From positions 9,945,501-10,009,500 of the forward strand of contig NC_092568.1 of NCBI RefSeq assembly GCF_037975245.1: 64,000 nucleotides of DNA, read 5' to 3'. The notes below the pieces were generated by a model. The model was not told the origin of the DNA and ran no database searches. It was given only the letters and a program-made list of their open reading frames with translations. This document shows, one piece after another, positions 26,301 through 36,595 of the stretch. Made by a program: the position numbers and the translations under genes. How positions within the stretch are numbered: position 1 is the first letter of the stretch; every line of letters begins with the position of its first letter. This stretch comes from Apostichopus japonicus (Eukaryota; Echinodermata; Holothuroidea; Aspidochirotida; Stichopodidae).

Positions 26301-26594
26301 CGACTCTTGATACCACTCTAAATCGGGGCAACTTGGTGCTTTTACAACCAGGATGATGGCGATCACCAGCATTAATATCCAAGCAACCCAAAAGAGGATC
26401 AGGAGGATATTTCGGGTCCAGTTCCATGCAGGTGTGTTCGCAACACGGAGTAGTTCTTCCTTGCCTAAGCCCGACCATTGTTGATCGTCGCCATCATCTT
26501 GAGTCTGTAGCTCTGCTTTTTCAGCAGGAGGATCTGGATTCTCTGGATCACTTGTCGGTGCCATTTCGTAGTCTGCTTTTCTGTCGTCTCCCAT
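17386..26594 (-). CDS. SLC3A2-like: SLC3 amino-acid transporter heavy chain (4F2hc/CD98hc-like, rBAT-related), complete
   Basis: Eleven minus-strand exons: 26594-26234, 25443-25246, 23791-23646, 23176-23057, 22261-22151, 20973-20791, 20416-20313, 19787-19586, 19205-19068, 18419-18297, 17733-17386. All have AG/GT junctions and consistent phase; 677 residues. A cytosolic acidic N-terminus leads to EELLRVANTPAW and one membrane segment (~62-84). APSC (C89) follows, at the position of the cysteine that disulfide-bonds the light chain in this family. The ectodomain is GH13-like: metal-site DSDGDGIGD (~110-118), FVPNHSSDKHEWF (rBAT-like), QPDLNFRN, VDGFVIVDADRLLE, TLPGTPMPFYGDELGL, APYPWDSSSSGGF. 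The catalytic NHD of GH13 enzymes is replaced around HAGISRLASR, so a chaperone/heavy-chain role is expected, not hydrolysis. Exon 6 adds a Thr-rich then acidic MEGEPG-repeat insertion. Assignment between SLC3A1 and SLC3A2 is uncertain: the N-terminus favours SLC3A2. Confidence 0.92.
20941..21138 (-). repeat. Perfect 99-bp tandem duplication spanning a splice acceptor
   Basis: 20941-21039 and 21040-21138 appear identical. Each copy contains, on the minus strand, 66 bases of intron with the TTTAAAG acceptor plus the first 33 bases of SLC3 exon 6 (QVVTDVTTMLT). Because 99 is a multiple of three and no stop occurs, the distal acceptor would add 33 in-frame codons. Confidence 0.95.
24792..24809. 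repeat. (AGGC)n microsatellite
   Basis: Four to five GGCA tetramers inside intron 2 of the SLC3 gene (25245-23792). Confidence 0.85.
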
Positions 26595-27147
26595 TGTGAA
26601 CTTGGGTTTTATACAACAGCGGCGGTATGAAATATGAGACGAGACCTTTAGCGGTTGAAAAGACGGCTTTAAAAAGTAAGAGCGAGTCTGTTGTTTTTGA
26701 TTTACGTTACACGCAATGTGAGGTTAATCACTAAATGACTGCAGGCATGCTGTGTGACATATGCGTACGTACGTAAGCACAGTATATAACCTGATTATAG
26801 GCGGGAATGCAATCAATCCAACGTTACTACAATACTACACACAGTGCAATCCTTGGCTCAGCTCCAATACGTGGCTGGTGCAATATCACGCGTCTACCAC
26901 ATGGTGTAGTATGATTCAAAGATATTCAAAGATAAGTACATTCAAAGATATTCCACATCCGAAGGTTTAGCGAGAATTAACATTAATACATTATTAAGCT
27001 GCGCGAGTTCAAATAATGAGATATATCACATTGGATATGACCAACGCTCAATACCAAAATTGTGAAACTTTATTTATGATTTTGGTACATTCCAATGAAC
27101 TTTAGCCTTTTTCTACCTGATCACATTCCTGTATGAGGCGCCGTTTT
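26595..27147. other. Upstream region of the SLC3 gene
   Basis: The SLC3 start codon is in a good context (A at -3, G at +4). The 550 bases upstream hold its 5' UTR and presumably its promoter. I see no clear TATA box at a sensible distance and no protein-coding content. Confidence 0.4.
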
Positions 27148-27382
27148 GGAAAGAATGTCGAAGGGATCTACTGTAGAACGAGAGTACAGTAGTTTCTACT
27201 TGTGACTCCCCCCCCCCCCCCCCCAATATCGCGACACATCACACCTACCCCATTTTTGGGTGTTGGATATGCTACTACTGTACTACTTTATTTAAACTGA
27301 AAATGGTTGCCTACAAGCAGACTGAAAATGTGTGTTGCTAGGCTAGCACACACTAAGACACTTTTCTTTGCCATGATATAGG

Positions 27383-27456
<74 letters not shown>

Positions 27457-27684
27457 CCTATATCATGGCAAAGAAAAGTGTCTTAGTGTGTGCTAGCCTA
27501 GCAACACACATTTTCAGTCTGCTTGTAGGCAATCATTTTCAGTTTAAATAAAGTAGTACAGTAGTAGCATATCCAACACCCAAAAATGGGGTAGGTGTGA
27601 TGTGTCGCGATATTGGGGGGGGGGGGAGTCACAAGTAGAAACTACTGTACTCTCGTTCTACAGTAGATCCCTTCGACATTCTTT

Positions 27685-27686
<2 letters not shown>
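27148..27686. repeat. Near-perfect 539-bp palindrome with a (TA)n core
   Basis: The left arm (27148-~27380, starting GGAAAGAATGTCGAAGGG) is the reverse complement of the right arm (~27455-27686, ending CATTCTTTCC). The centre is an uninterrupted (TA)n of about 70 bases. Differences seen are the length of a C/G homopolymer (about 27208-27224 versus its mirror near 27616) and one A/G change. Part of the arm's inner end (GCCTATATCATG.CAAAGAAAA) recurs at about 27753-27775. Confidence 0.92.
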
Positions 27687-27751
<65 letters not shown>

Positions 27752-27841
27752 TAGCCTATATCATGACAAAGAAAAATAATGTATATATATATATATAATT
27801 GAAATATATATATAGGCCTATATATATATAGATATATATAG

Positions 27842-27874
<33 letters not shown>

Positions 27875-27880
27875 GATATA
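27687..27880. repeat. (TA)n-rich microsatellite cluster
   Basis: Several TA runs interrupted by short unique words, including GCCTATATCATGACAAAG and TAGGCCTA. Continuous with the palindrome to the left. Confidence 0.9.
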
Positions 27881-28014
27881 GATGGGTCCAAGTAAGTTCC
27901 GTAAAGCTTGATATGTTGACCTCGCCCAGAATATAGGCCCTAAGTTCTACCTACATTGCGTCCAGCCCGTGTGCCCTTAACTGGAAAAGTTGTAGGCCTA
28001 TATGCTAGGAATTC

Positions 28015-28380
28015 GTCAACGCATAATATATCCTCGTATTAACTCGAATATATACGCGTATTAAATTAGACTGGCATGTCTAATAGCTTTCACCCACATT
28101 GTTGCCTCGCCAGTGCAATAAATGAGAAATTGCGAGGTTAGTCTCTATTGACGTACACCCAGGCCAACCGTACTTGAACTAGACAACAGCAAAACTTAAT
28201 ACGTGTGTATTTTCGAATTAATCCTCATATGTATCCGAATAAATCCTCATATGTTTTCGAATTAATACGTGTTTATATTCGAATTAATACGCGGATGTAG
28301 TTAAGCCTTATGATTGGCTAATACGTGTATATATTCGAATGAATACGCGTATATATTCAAATTACTAATACGCAGATATA
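28015..28380. repeat. Degenerate ~20-bp repeat of the TATTCGAATTAATACGCG type
   Basis: Variants of TATTCGAATTAATACG(C/T)G recur about eight times with irregular spacing. AT-rich with regular CG steps. No coding sense. Confidence 0.6.
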
Positions 28381-28403
28381 TTATGCTGTGTTCGTCCCAC
28401 ATG

Positions 28404-29282
28404 CATGGGCGTCAACAGGTGGGGGACGGGGGGGACATGTCCCCCCCACTTTCAAAAGTGGAGGGGATATCATATCATTTGTCCCACCCACTTTTCAGAG
28501 CAGTTATTAAAAAAAATCACATGCATATGCGCGATTTTCTATTTAAGGTCAAGAAATCTGGACTCCCTGGGCCCCTGCTATCTATCACTTGCACCGTCAT
28601 TTATCTCCCATTCTCCCAATATCCTTAATCTGCCCATTTAATTCGTTCGGGGGGGGGGGGACCATTCGAAAGTGTATTGAATCTTGCACACATGTTGTTT
28701 GTATGGGTTCCAAGGGATTAGGTAAGCCATACAGGTAGATGGTGATGAGTTACTATGTTCATATCACTACCTCCAGTCCCTTGGACTGGACGGACGAATA
28801 TGGGTACATGTATTCGCCGGATATGGTAGATCTTTATTGTTGAGTGCCGGCTAGGCGCTACACACGCTCTGCGCGCGGTGCCTTTTTCTGATTATTATTA
28901 TTAAAGTACCTGGGCACATAACAACTGACGTCTCGCACCTACATGCATGTATTATATATACCACTCCACTCATCCCGGAGGTGACGGCGCCACTTTTTCA
29001 ATATTTCGTTTGAGATGGACGCTGTGTAATTCGTCTCCCTTGGTGTCAGAAAGGCATCTTTCTACCAGTACTTTCTGTCGGAATTTAGTTTTGTGAGACA
29101 AAATTTCTCCTCACAGATCTGGTTCTGATGTAACTAAAAACGACTCAGGAAGGCCGTCTCCTGTGATCTAGGGGGTCTTATGTATCCAAAATTTTCTCGT
29201 ACGCTACGCGCCAACCAATGGTGGCGCTCCGCTTAGATAGTATAGTGTCCCCCTCACTTTCTGAAACCTGCTGACGCCCATG
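28404..29282 (+). mobile_element. hAT-like non-autonomous transposon, CATGGGCGTC family, copy 1
   Basis: 879 bp, begins CATGGGCGTCAACAGGT and ends ACCTGCTGACGCCCATG. Flanked by a perfect 8-bp direct repeat CCCACATG (28396-28403 and 29283-29290). 8-bp duplications are the signature of the hAT superfamily. No transposase frame. The ends align closely with the copy at 38583-39385. Confidence 0.88.
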
Positions 29283-30072
29283 CCCACATGGCTTGCCATA
29301 CACATGCACTGCAGGGATGTTTCTGATGGCAGTTTTATGGAACTGAAAAAGGGTACTTTTTACCGAAAGGAGGTTTTCATAACAAGGGGCCATTTGAGGA
29401 TCTTTTCTCAAAAAATAAAATGCAATGTCTAAAGCAGTCACATATCAAATTTAATTCCTTTGAAACAATAATCGTCCTACATCTTTCAGAATATCCTAAA
29501 ATTTGGAAGCCTTTGAGGGCATATCATCCGACATCATTTCCTGCATCATTGCCTGCATGGAAGAAATTAAAACAACAGTATGAAATGTTTCCCCGCAAAG
29601 TAAATATGGGCGGTATTGAAGAACTTTGCATGTAAACATGATGTGTGACCTGACCATAGAAATTGATGGACCTGACTAATTCACTTTGGCTTCGGCTTTG
29701 CGATCCGCGTTTTTGTCATTTCCGACTTAGCAATCCGCTGTCCCCCTCACAATTTTGCAAGGTCGCTAAGAGTGACTGGATAGTTTTCCCTTTAGGGAAA
29801 CCAAAAAGAGGTATGATTACCGAACGTGATTGTCAGTGGCCGGGATGGTATATTAGCCCAGTATTCATACCCTACTTATTTGCAATGACAATTTTAGCCT
29901 GAGCATTTTCACCGACTACATCATCCACCCACTGGACCAAATCGTTATTTTAATTCAGTACTTCCGCCATACCTAGCTCAAAAGAACATTACGGAGAATT
30001 GCAGGTGCCGTGAAAGGACCAAACGTTTCAGCTGTCCATGCAATGATATACGGTATAGCATGTGTACCGGCA

Positions 30073-30398
30073 GAGACTACAATAGTTCAATAGATTCAAA
30101 AATAATATGAGACTAACGGCTTATTCATTGTTTAAGTCAATGTCATATGTCATTTTTGAAGCATCTACTTTACGATGTTATTTGCATGAAAGTTGCCAAA
30201 ATCTTGCGGTAGCAATATTGAAATTTAAAAGGTTGGCAGAAACTACAATAGTTCAATAGAATCAACAATTACATGAGACTAACGGCTTATTTGTTTAAGT
30301 CAATGTCATATGTCATTTTTGAAGCATTAACTCTTACCATGTTATTTGCATGAAAGTTGCCAAAATCTTGCGGTAACAATATTGAAATATAAAAGGTA
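30073..30398. repeat. Tandem duplication, ~165-bp unit, two copies
   Basis: The block from ACTACAATAGTTCAATAGA to GGTAGCAATATTGAAAT occurs again from about 30240 with small indels (for example TTATTCATTGTTTAAG versus TTATTTGTTTAAG). Confidence 0.9.
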
Positions 30399-31507
30399 TC
30401 TACCCGAAACACATAGAAATCCCATTTAAGGAAATTGTCAACTTCTCAGTTTGATAATCACTTTTCAGACAGAGATGTAGAACTTTTCAAAGCCTGAGGT
30501 TAAAGTATGACAAAAGGCGGCCCGCGAACCAACTGATTGTAGTCCCCCCCCCCTCTCATTCACCCCGCCCCAACTCTTCATCTCTATCAAATTAATTGAG
30601 AAGCCCCCGGTTCGATTTGTCGAAGTGGAGAGTTCTAAAGGCGCACTGACAAAATATCGATCTGCAGCAGGGCAATGTAGGTAGAAAGCCACAACCAACT
30701 AAAAAAACTGTATTTGCATACAAATGTATGTATGTATTTTAGATCCTCGCGAAGAAGCCTCATTGGCTTATCAAAGCCGTTCTGGACATGCATGACAGAG
30801 AATACACAGAGTCCTGGACACTGATTGGTCAACACTGAACATGTTAACGTTACTGTATCCTATCCTAGTTAGTGGAATTTTACGAACATACGATGGTTTA
30901 CGAAGGTCTAATGCACGATTAATCTAACGAATAAAATCTAGGTCTACAATTGCACAAGTGTAACACTCTCCGGTTTATTAAAACTGCATGCTTGGTCGAT
31001 TTCCTGGCCCTGGTGTATCATCATCCGAAACACGTAATATACGCCATATACGTACTGAGCAGCTAGCTATGGAAACTAGGACTGTGTATTATATAATGCC
31101 ATGCGGCCCATGCCATTACGGGCTAGCTGTTCGTACCCAAGATCACCAAATAACACCGAGTCGTTGCGGATAAATACGTTTAACATTTGTCGCTTCCAAC
31201 TTTTTTGCAGTATGTTTTTTAACTCAAATGCGGTCAAATGTTATACCTGTCTTGTTTAATTGGAGAACAGCGAACCAAAGTAGTGAACTTTACGTATTGG
31301 TTTGAAGAAGTATGCTTCTCAAGGAGATCTATTTTATTTGCGTGTGCAGAAGTAACTGTCCGCCGCCACAATTCCTTGCAAATTTGGGTCTGGATTTTTG
31401 TCCTGCGTAGCCAGCCTGTGAATTTGAGATTGTTAAGAAGAGTATTTGTTCAGCTAGCATTCACCAGCCAGCCATGTAGATGATGGAGCGGGCTAGTAAT
31501 CCCAATA

Positions 31508-31531
31508 TTGTAGTGCGCATGCGCACTACAA
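31508..31531. promoter_or_regulatory. 24-bp perfect palindrome containing an NRF1-type core
   Basis: A 12-bp half site (TTGTAGTGCGCA) is followed directly by its reverse complement. The centre TGCGCATGCGCA matches the known NRF1 consensus. No adjacent gene was recognised, so a promoter role is speculative. Confidence 0.35.
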
Positions 31532-33616
31532 CTAATTAGCGATGACTTTTTTGGTGACAAAGTTTAATATATTAAACTATATGGGAAATAAAGCATCAGA
31601 AAGGTTAGCAAACGCAGTAGGCTATCTTGTCAAAATATCCTAGCAAGTAAAATATATTTATATCTCATGTTTTTCTAAAGGGATCGTCTTGCCGAAATAA
31701 AATGGTTTTGAAACCTCCACTTGCTGACCAATGCAGCTCTTTCAGTGTTGGAGTAAAATACATCATATTTATACCCTCCGTGTGAACAATTCGAGCAGCC
31801 GCGTGTTCTGGATCTGTTGCAGTTTAGATAATTGAGCAGAAGTTGCGCCAGCGAGTAAAGAATTTGCTTAATCAAGACTGATGGAAATTAATGTGTTAAA
31901 AGTTTTTCAGGTGCAGACTTATAAAGATAAGAGAACTATGATTGCTAAAACAAATTAAGTGAAAGTTACTGTTTATATGCATGTGACTTATACGATATAT
32001 GTATTCGGGCGACGCAAACTTAAATGTGCCTAACTGTCAACTAAGTTGACAAGAGGCCACTGATCTTTGAATAACTTACAAGTCTTATACATAAGGTATT
32101 AAAAGCCGCTTCAACTCAATTAAGAAGTGGAAAACAATTGTTTCTGTGTGACTGCATCCACTGTGTAAAATATTACTCTACTCCATGCTTGTACCCTCTT
32201 CCTCTCCCATGCGGTTATTCATTCGGTAGTTATTCTAAGTATTCCTTTGATGTTTGAAGTCAAATTAAGGAAGTGCAAAATTGGAAAGGAAATACTGCTC
32301 AGAAGGACAGTTTGGATTACTATGTATACGAGTATGATGTCCCTATATATACTGCTGCACCTGTATCGAAAAGTGAATAAAAAAAAGTCACACAGTATTC
32401 GTGCCAAAGTATTGGTCAAGATAGCAACGATCGTCATGGTGACACTCGTCTTGGCAACATAAAACTTTGTGAATGAAATGGATCATTATTAATATTCAGC
32501 TGTTTATCTTAATGTTCGCGAATTAAAAGAAAAAAAGACGTAATGGTGAATGGCTTTTACTCTCAAAAAATGATGGTAACATCAATTCCGCCGTTTCAGA
32601 CATTATTGTTAAAAATATTTACTTTTCATGCAGTTTAACGGTAGGCAACACTGTACCCAATAATAGAACCATGGACTATGTTTACAGTTACAAAATTTAT
32701 ATAATATATCGCACCATATTATAGTCTTCATCTTCACCATTTGTTTAATATTCCATTTACCCCCCCCAACCCCCCCCCCCCCGTCTCCCCCACCACTCAT
32801 TCTTTGGTTTCTTTGTGCGCCTCCGGGCGTATCGTTGCTATATACGTGATTCAAAAAGCAAAGAAGTTTGAAACTTTGAAGTTGACAACCAATGATATCG
32901 ACAGCGGTCGAATGTAATGATTAATTCTATAGACTCAGTCATTATATCTGAGTCACTTAAAGTCACAAGATTAAGGATATTATTTCTAGTTTGAAACTAT
33001 ATAGTCGTTACCACAGATGAATTTGATGGTCACATAACACGGAGAGAAACTTCGATTTGTGATGTTGGAGGCTCACGACAAAATCGTAGGGGCAAGAATT
33101 GAATTTAAACACGTTTCTGTGTAGCGCTCTCTATATGATCAAGCGTAAACGAAATAGTATAACGTAAGTCATATAATCTCTTACTTCAATTTCTACGGAT
33201 ATACTAAAATGCGTACAAGGAAATACCAGCCGGGCAATATGATCTTCCACCTTTTTTTTCTCACCAAAATTGCAACAGAAACGTTGCAATTTTGGCATAA
33301 AGTTAGTAGAATAATTAATTAAAACACAGATGTTCTTTAATGAATGAAACAATAACTCGTTAAACTCCTAAATCGAAGCAACCAAATGTTAGTAAACACA
33401 TAATGATAACATCGAAAACAACACCTACAAAAACTTTCTGCCCCATTTAAGTATTATTTTTCTAAAAGTTTTTTTCCACGGGTAGTAAGTGTATCGCCAA
33501 ATTGGAGGGTTGAAACTGTTACTCCTATTTTCAAAAGAGGTAGTCATAGCTCAGCAGGTATAATTATATCTCCCTAGGAGCTTAACAAGTGTTGCCTGTA
33601 AAGTTAACAAGTGCAT

Positions 33617-33681
33617 GGTGTTCTTCGGGGCTCTGTTTTGGGACTCCTTTTGGGACCCCTTCTCTTCTTAATGTATATACC
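33617..33681 (+). pseudogene. LINE reverse-transcriptase fragment (left part, interrupted by a SINE)
   Basis: The plus-strand frame from 33617 reads GVLRGSVLGLLLGPLLFLMYI. This is the SGVPQGSVLGPLLFLIYI motif of non-LTR retrotransposon reverse transcriptases with a short internal duplication (LLG). Continues as the remnant at 34086-34345 after the SINE. Degenerate and not functional. Confidence 0.75.
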
Positions 33682-34080
33682 GGTGCTGTGGCCGAGTGGA
33701 TAAAGGCAGTGGCATTTGAAGCAATGAGGCTTTGCAATCGGGAGGTTCCGGGTTTGAAATCCTGCCGGGTCATAGTTAGGTGGGGTTTTCATCCAAAAAT
33801 CAATCTACGGTCTTCCCATCTAAAATGACATTCTAAATTTAAAAGATTTCAATTTGAGTTAAAATCTTGAATTGGAAGCCACCCGACGTGTAAGTTGTAA
33901 TCCATAAGCCTTTGCGGGTTTCTCACACAATTGTGGTCGTTTAAGCGGCGTAACTTCCTCTTCCCAGGTAAAGATGTTGTTTGAACTTGTACAAACAATG
34001 ACTAAGGCCGCATCTTGCGAATATGATATACAGGCTTGGAATCCTTTTTATGAAAAAAACAAAAACAAAAACAAAAACAA
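33682..34080 (+). mobile_element. tRNA-derived SINE inserted in a LINE remnant
   Basis: The head resembles a tRNA: A box TGGCCGAGTGG (33689-33699) and B box GGTTTGAAATCC (33751-33762). A ~270-bp body follows, then a 3' tail of (AAAAAC)n at 34053-34080. Flanked on both sides by reverse-transcriptase-like sequence, which shows the order of insertion. Clear target-site duplications were not identified. Confidence 0.8.
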
Positions 34081-34085
34081 TTGTA

Positions 34086-34345
34086 CTGGAGCTGATTCAG
34101 AGGAGGGCTACTAGGATTATTTCCAACATTCGGCATCTCCCCGGCAAAGTCGTTTCATGAGCTCTTGAGCTAACTATCACTTGAACTGAGGAGAGTCCGT
34201 GGTGACACGCACGATACAGGTTTACAAGTTCCTTACAATTAGTGATTCTTTAGATGCTTGTGATTTCAAGTTTTTGAGAGTTTCATCTCTGTCTTGAACT
34301 CGTAATCATAGTCTCAAAGTAATTATATAAACCTGGCAGGACGGT
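34086..34345 (+). pseudogene. LINE C-terminal fragment (right part)
   Basis: The plus frame reads LELIQRRATRIISNIRHLPGK, then after a frameshift LSLELRRVRGDT. This matches the conserved tail of LINE ORF2 (QRRATR ... L.L.SL..RR.RGD). Frameshifts and stops are present. Confidence 0.7.
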
Positions 34346-34350
34346 TTAGA

Positions 34351-34877
34351 CTGAGGTGACCAGACGTCCCCGATTTTCGGGGACAGTCCCCGATTCCAGC
34401 TTTGTCCCCGATTAACAAGTGTCCCCGAAAATGTCCCAAATTTAACTCAACAAGTCCCTGAAATTTTGAAATCAAATGAGACATTTAATTCACAACAGAT
34501 TTAGAAATGTTGCAAATCTACATTCCTGCCCGTTATACTTTAATTACACGTCATTAAAACCCCATAGATGTACACAAATACCTCGCACAGACGATCGCAG
34601 AGATTGAAACAAGAACTACTATGATGTAGGGTATAGACCTATCCTACTACATATACACGGAGTAACATATATAAGCGTGACAGTGTTTCCTACGACATAG
34701 CAAGTCGTGTTATACTGCTCACCTATAAGCCTATACTCTTGCTAATGTCAAGTCTGCATGTGCTCTACCAGACACGCACTTTTTCCTCAAAGGGGAGAGA
34801 CCGTTCCCCAGGCCGCACATTCCACCTTTAACATTTTAATCCCAGATTCCTATATTAAAAAAAAAAGATCACCTTAG
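34351..34877 (+). mobile_element. Non-autonomous DNA transposon, GGTGACCA family, copy 2
   Basis: Begins CTGAGGTGACCAGACGTCCC and ends GATCACCTTAG. The first ~60 bases (GTCCCCGATT... AAAATGTCCC) match copy 1 at 7904. The interior differs, so this is either a diverged or an internally replaced copy. Target duplication unclear. Confidence 0.65.
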
Positions 34878-35803
34878 TGCAGACCATATCATCATAATTG
34901 CTATGGCGAAGATACGAAGTTTCCTAATTTGGGGATAATTTGATTTAGCACAACTTGATTTACTAAAGCTGTCTGGCGCTTTATTAGCATAATCAACATC
35001 AGACGTTCAACCTGGGGCTTGAAGGTTTACTAATTATAGTAATCCTGTAGGCAGACAGGACGATGGTGTCCTAATTTCATGCATGGCATGAATTCCTACA
35101 GTGTCTTACGAACCCTAAAGTCACTGTAACTCTAATCCTATAGTAATGCCCCCACCCCACCCACTCACCGCGGTATATATGGGCTATACGTAACCATATA
35201 CGGCAAGTTTTCATTTCCCATACCAACCATCAATGTTTGCCGTTTTCTTATCTTTTCAGTTTTAAATAAATAGGGATTGTGCGTTGAGCTAAATAGATTG
35301 TTTCGTGCTGTACAAGGAACCAGGTGCACAGAATTTATTTTAAAAGTCAGACACCACTCCCCTGCAGGACATCAGAAAAACTACAGGAGTCTAATAAGTT
35401 TTTGCCTCGACGTGTGACCTATTATGCAGTCACGCATATAAGCCTCATGTGAATCCATAAGAATACTCAAGTGTAATGGCCCCAAAACTGATCAGTAACC
35501 GAAATCATGCAAGTATTGCGTACCCGACTGACTTGCTCGAATATACTTCCTCTTGTAGACAGATTTTTACACAAAAAAGTACATTTCTCACAAGGGCCTC
35601 CTATAATGGACGCGACCTGATTGGCCTATAATATAACAGTGTGATTGGTTATATGACAGACTTATGACGTCACATCACAGTTACCCACCTTGTCTTAGTT
35701 ACATCAGGGAGTTGTAACAACTCCCTGGTTACATATAGCGTGCTACATCCTTATAAAATGAAACACGCAATATGGCATATGCTCCTATGCATAAGCTTAT
35801 CCA
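34878..35803. other. Intergenic, no gene seen
   Basis: No coding content recognised. Holds a 23-bp hairpin-forming palindrome at 35705-35727 (11-bp arms, one-base centre) with a TGACGTCA word just upstream (near 35664). Confidence 0.5.
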
Positions 35804-36171
35804 AGGGCGTAGGAACCGGGAGGGCTGGGGGCGCCAGCCCCCCCCAGTGAAAAATGTGGAGGGGCGGAAGTATCATTCCGCCCCCCGCTTCGCAAGTCAG
35901 AAAACCCCTTTTTCATTTCCATATGAGAAAAAAATCTCATTTGGAGCACCAAATTGCATCTAAGGCCAGGTGAAAATACAAAATTAATTTTACGAAATGG
36001 AGTCGGTTTTGAAGTGTGCTATATTGCACCAAATTGCATCTGAGGCTATCTGGAAATGCAAAAAATTCCAAAGGGGAGGGGGACACCCCCTCCCCTTAGA
36101 CCCCTCCCCCCAGGTCGGTCATCAGTCTTCAGCCCCCCCACTCAAAAGTACCTTCCTACGCCACTCAGCTT
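35804..36171 (+). mobile_element. hAT-like non-autonomous element, GGGCGTAGGAA family
   Basis: Left end AAGGGCGTAGGAACCGGG, right end CCTTCCTACGCCACTC, forming imperfect inverted repeats. AGCTTATCC occurs directly outside both ends, an 8-9 bp target duplication. The interior has the G/C-rich module CAAAGGGGAGGGGGACACCC. A related but truncated end (TAGGCGTAGGAGGCGGG) is seen at about 62020. Exact boundaries may be off by one or two bases. Confidence 0.7.
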
Positions 36172-36416
36172 ATCCACCCCTTCCCCCTCCCTCCAAAACA
36201 ATGTGCATCTCAACAATACGTATATATATCATGCGACCTATGACATTGCATAGTTATTTGTATTGTCCGTTGACGACAACCATGTACAACGGAAGGCACA
36301 AAATTGATTGGTACAGAGCGGTGGAAAGTTCTCATTATAACTGAACATGACAACAGAACAGGAACACAAACGAATTCACGATCACCGTTCTGAAACAATT
36401 TTCTTCGGATACACCA

Positions 36417-36595
36417 CGCTTCTCGGCCTTTTGGCTAAGATCATGTGTAGTATCTGTTCTTTTAGGGAATGGTGATACACACCTGACGATGATCACACAG
36501 TCACAGTCCCGATGCAAGGGGACTGGGGCTGAGAGCGGATCAGTCGTTTGGTAGTTTGGTTTTCGTGCCCAGGTTCTTTCCTGGGTGACTTTTTC
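36417..36595 (+). pseudogene. U2 snRNA 5' head fused to unrelated hairpin-rich sequence
   Basis: 36417-36461 match nucleotides ~3-47 of U2 snRNA (GCTTCTCGGCCTTTTGGCTA ... GTGTAGTATCTGTTCTT) with one mismatch, including the branch-site-pairing GTAGTA. The match stops abruptly. The next ~130 bases do not resemble U2: no stem II, Sm site or stem III/IV. They can fold, however: CAGTCCC/GGGACTG around 36507-36530, CCCAGG/CCTGGG near 36575, then TTTTT. Probably a retroposed chimera made by template switching. A U2-headed SINE is possible. Confidence 0.75.

Larger units (their letters stand above)
29291..33600. other. Gene-poor intergenic stretch
   Basis: No coding region supported; short open frames show no family signature. 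Contains a ~165-bp tandem duplication (30073-30398), a 24-bp palindrome at 31508-31531, poly-C/G tracts near 30545 and 32765, and AT-rich filler. Confidence 0.55.

Noticed and set aside
7457..26594. A functional cluster of sulfatase and amino-acid transporter genes
   Set aside because: The genes are convergent, have separate control regions and no shared pathway. Proximity alone is not evidence.
33682..33775. tRNA-Ser-like gene
   Set aside because: The head continues into a SINE body with an A-rich tail and the acceptor ends do not pair.
36417..36595. Functional U2 snRNA gene
   Set aside because: Only the first ~47 nucleotides match; the Sm site and 3' stems of U2 are absent.
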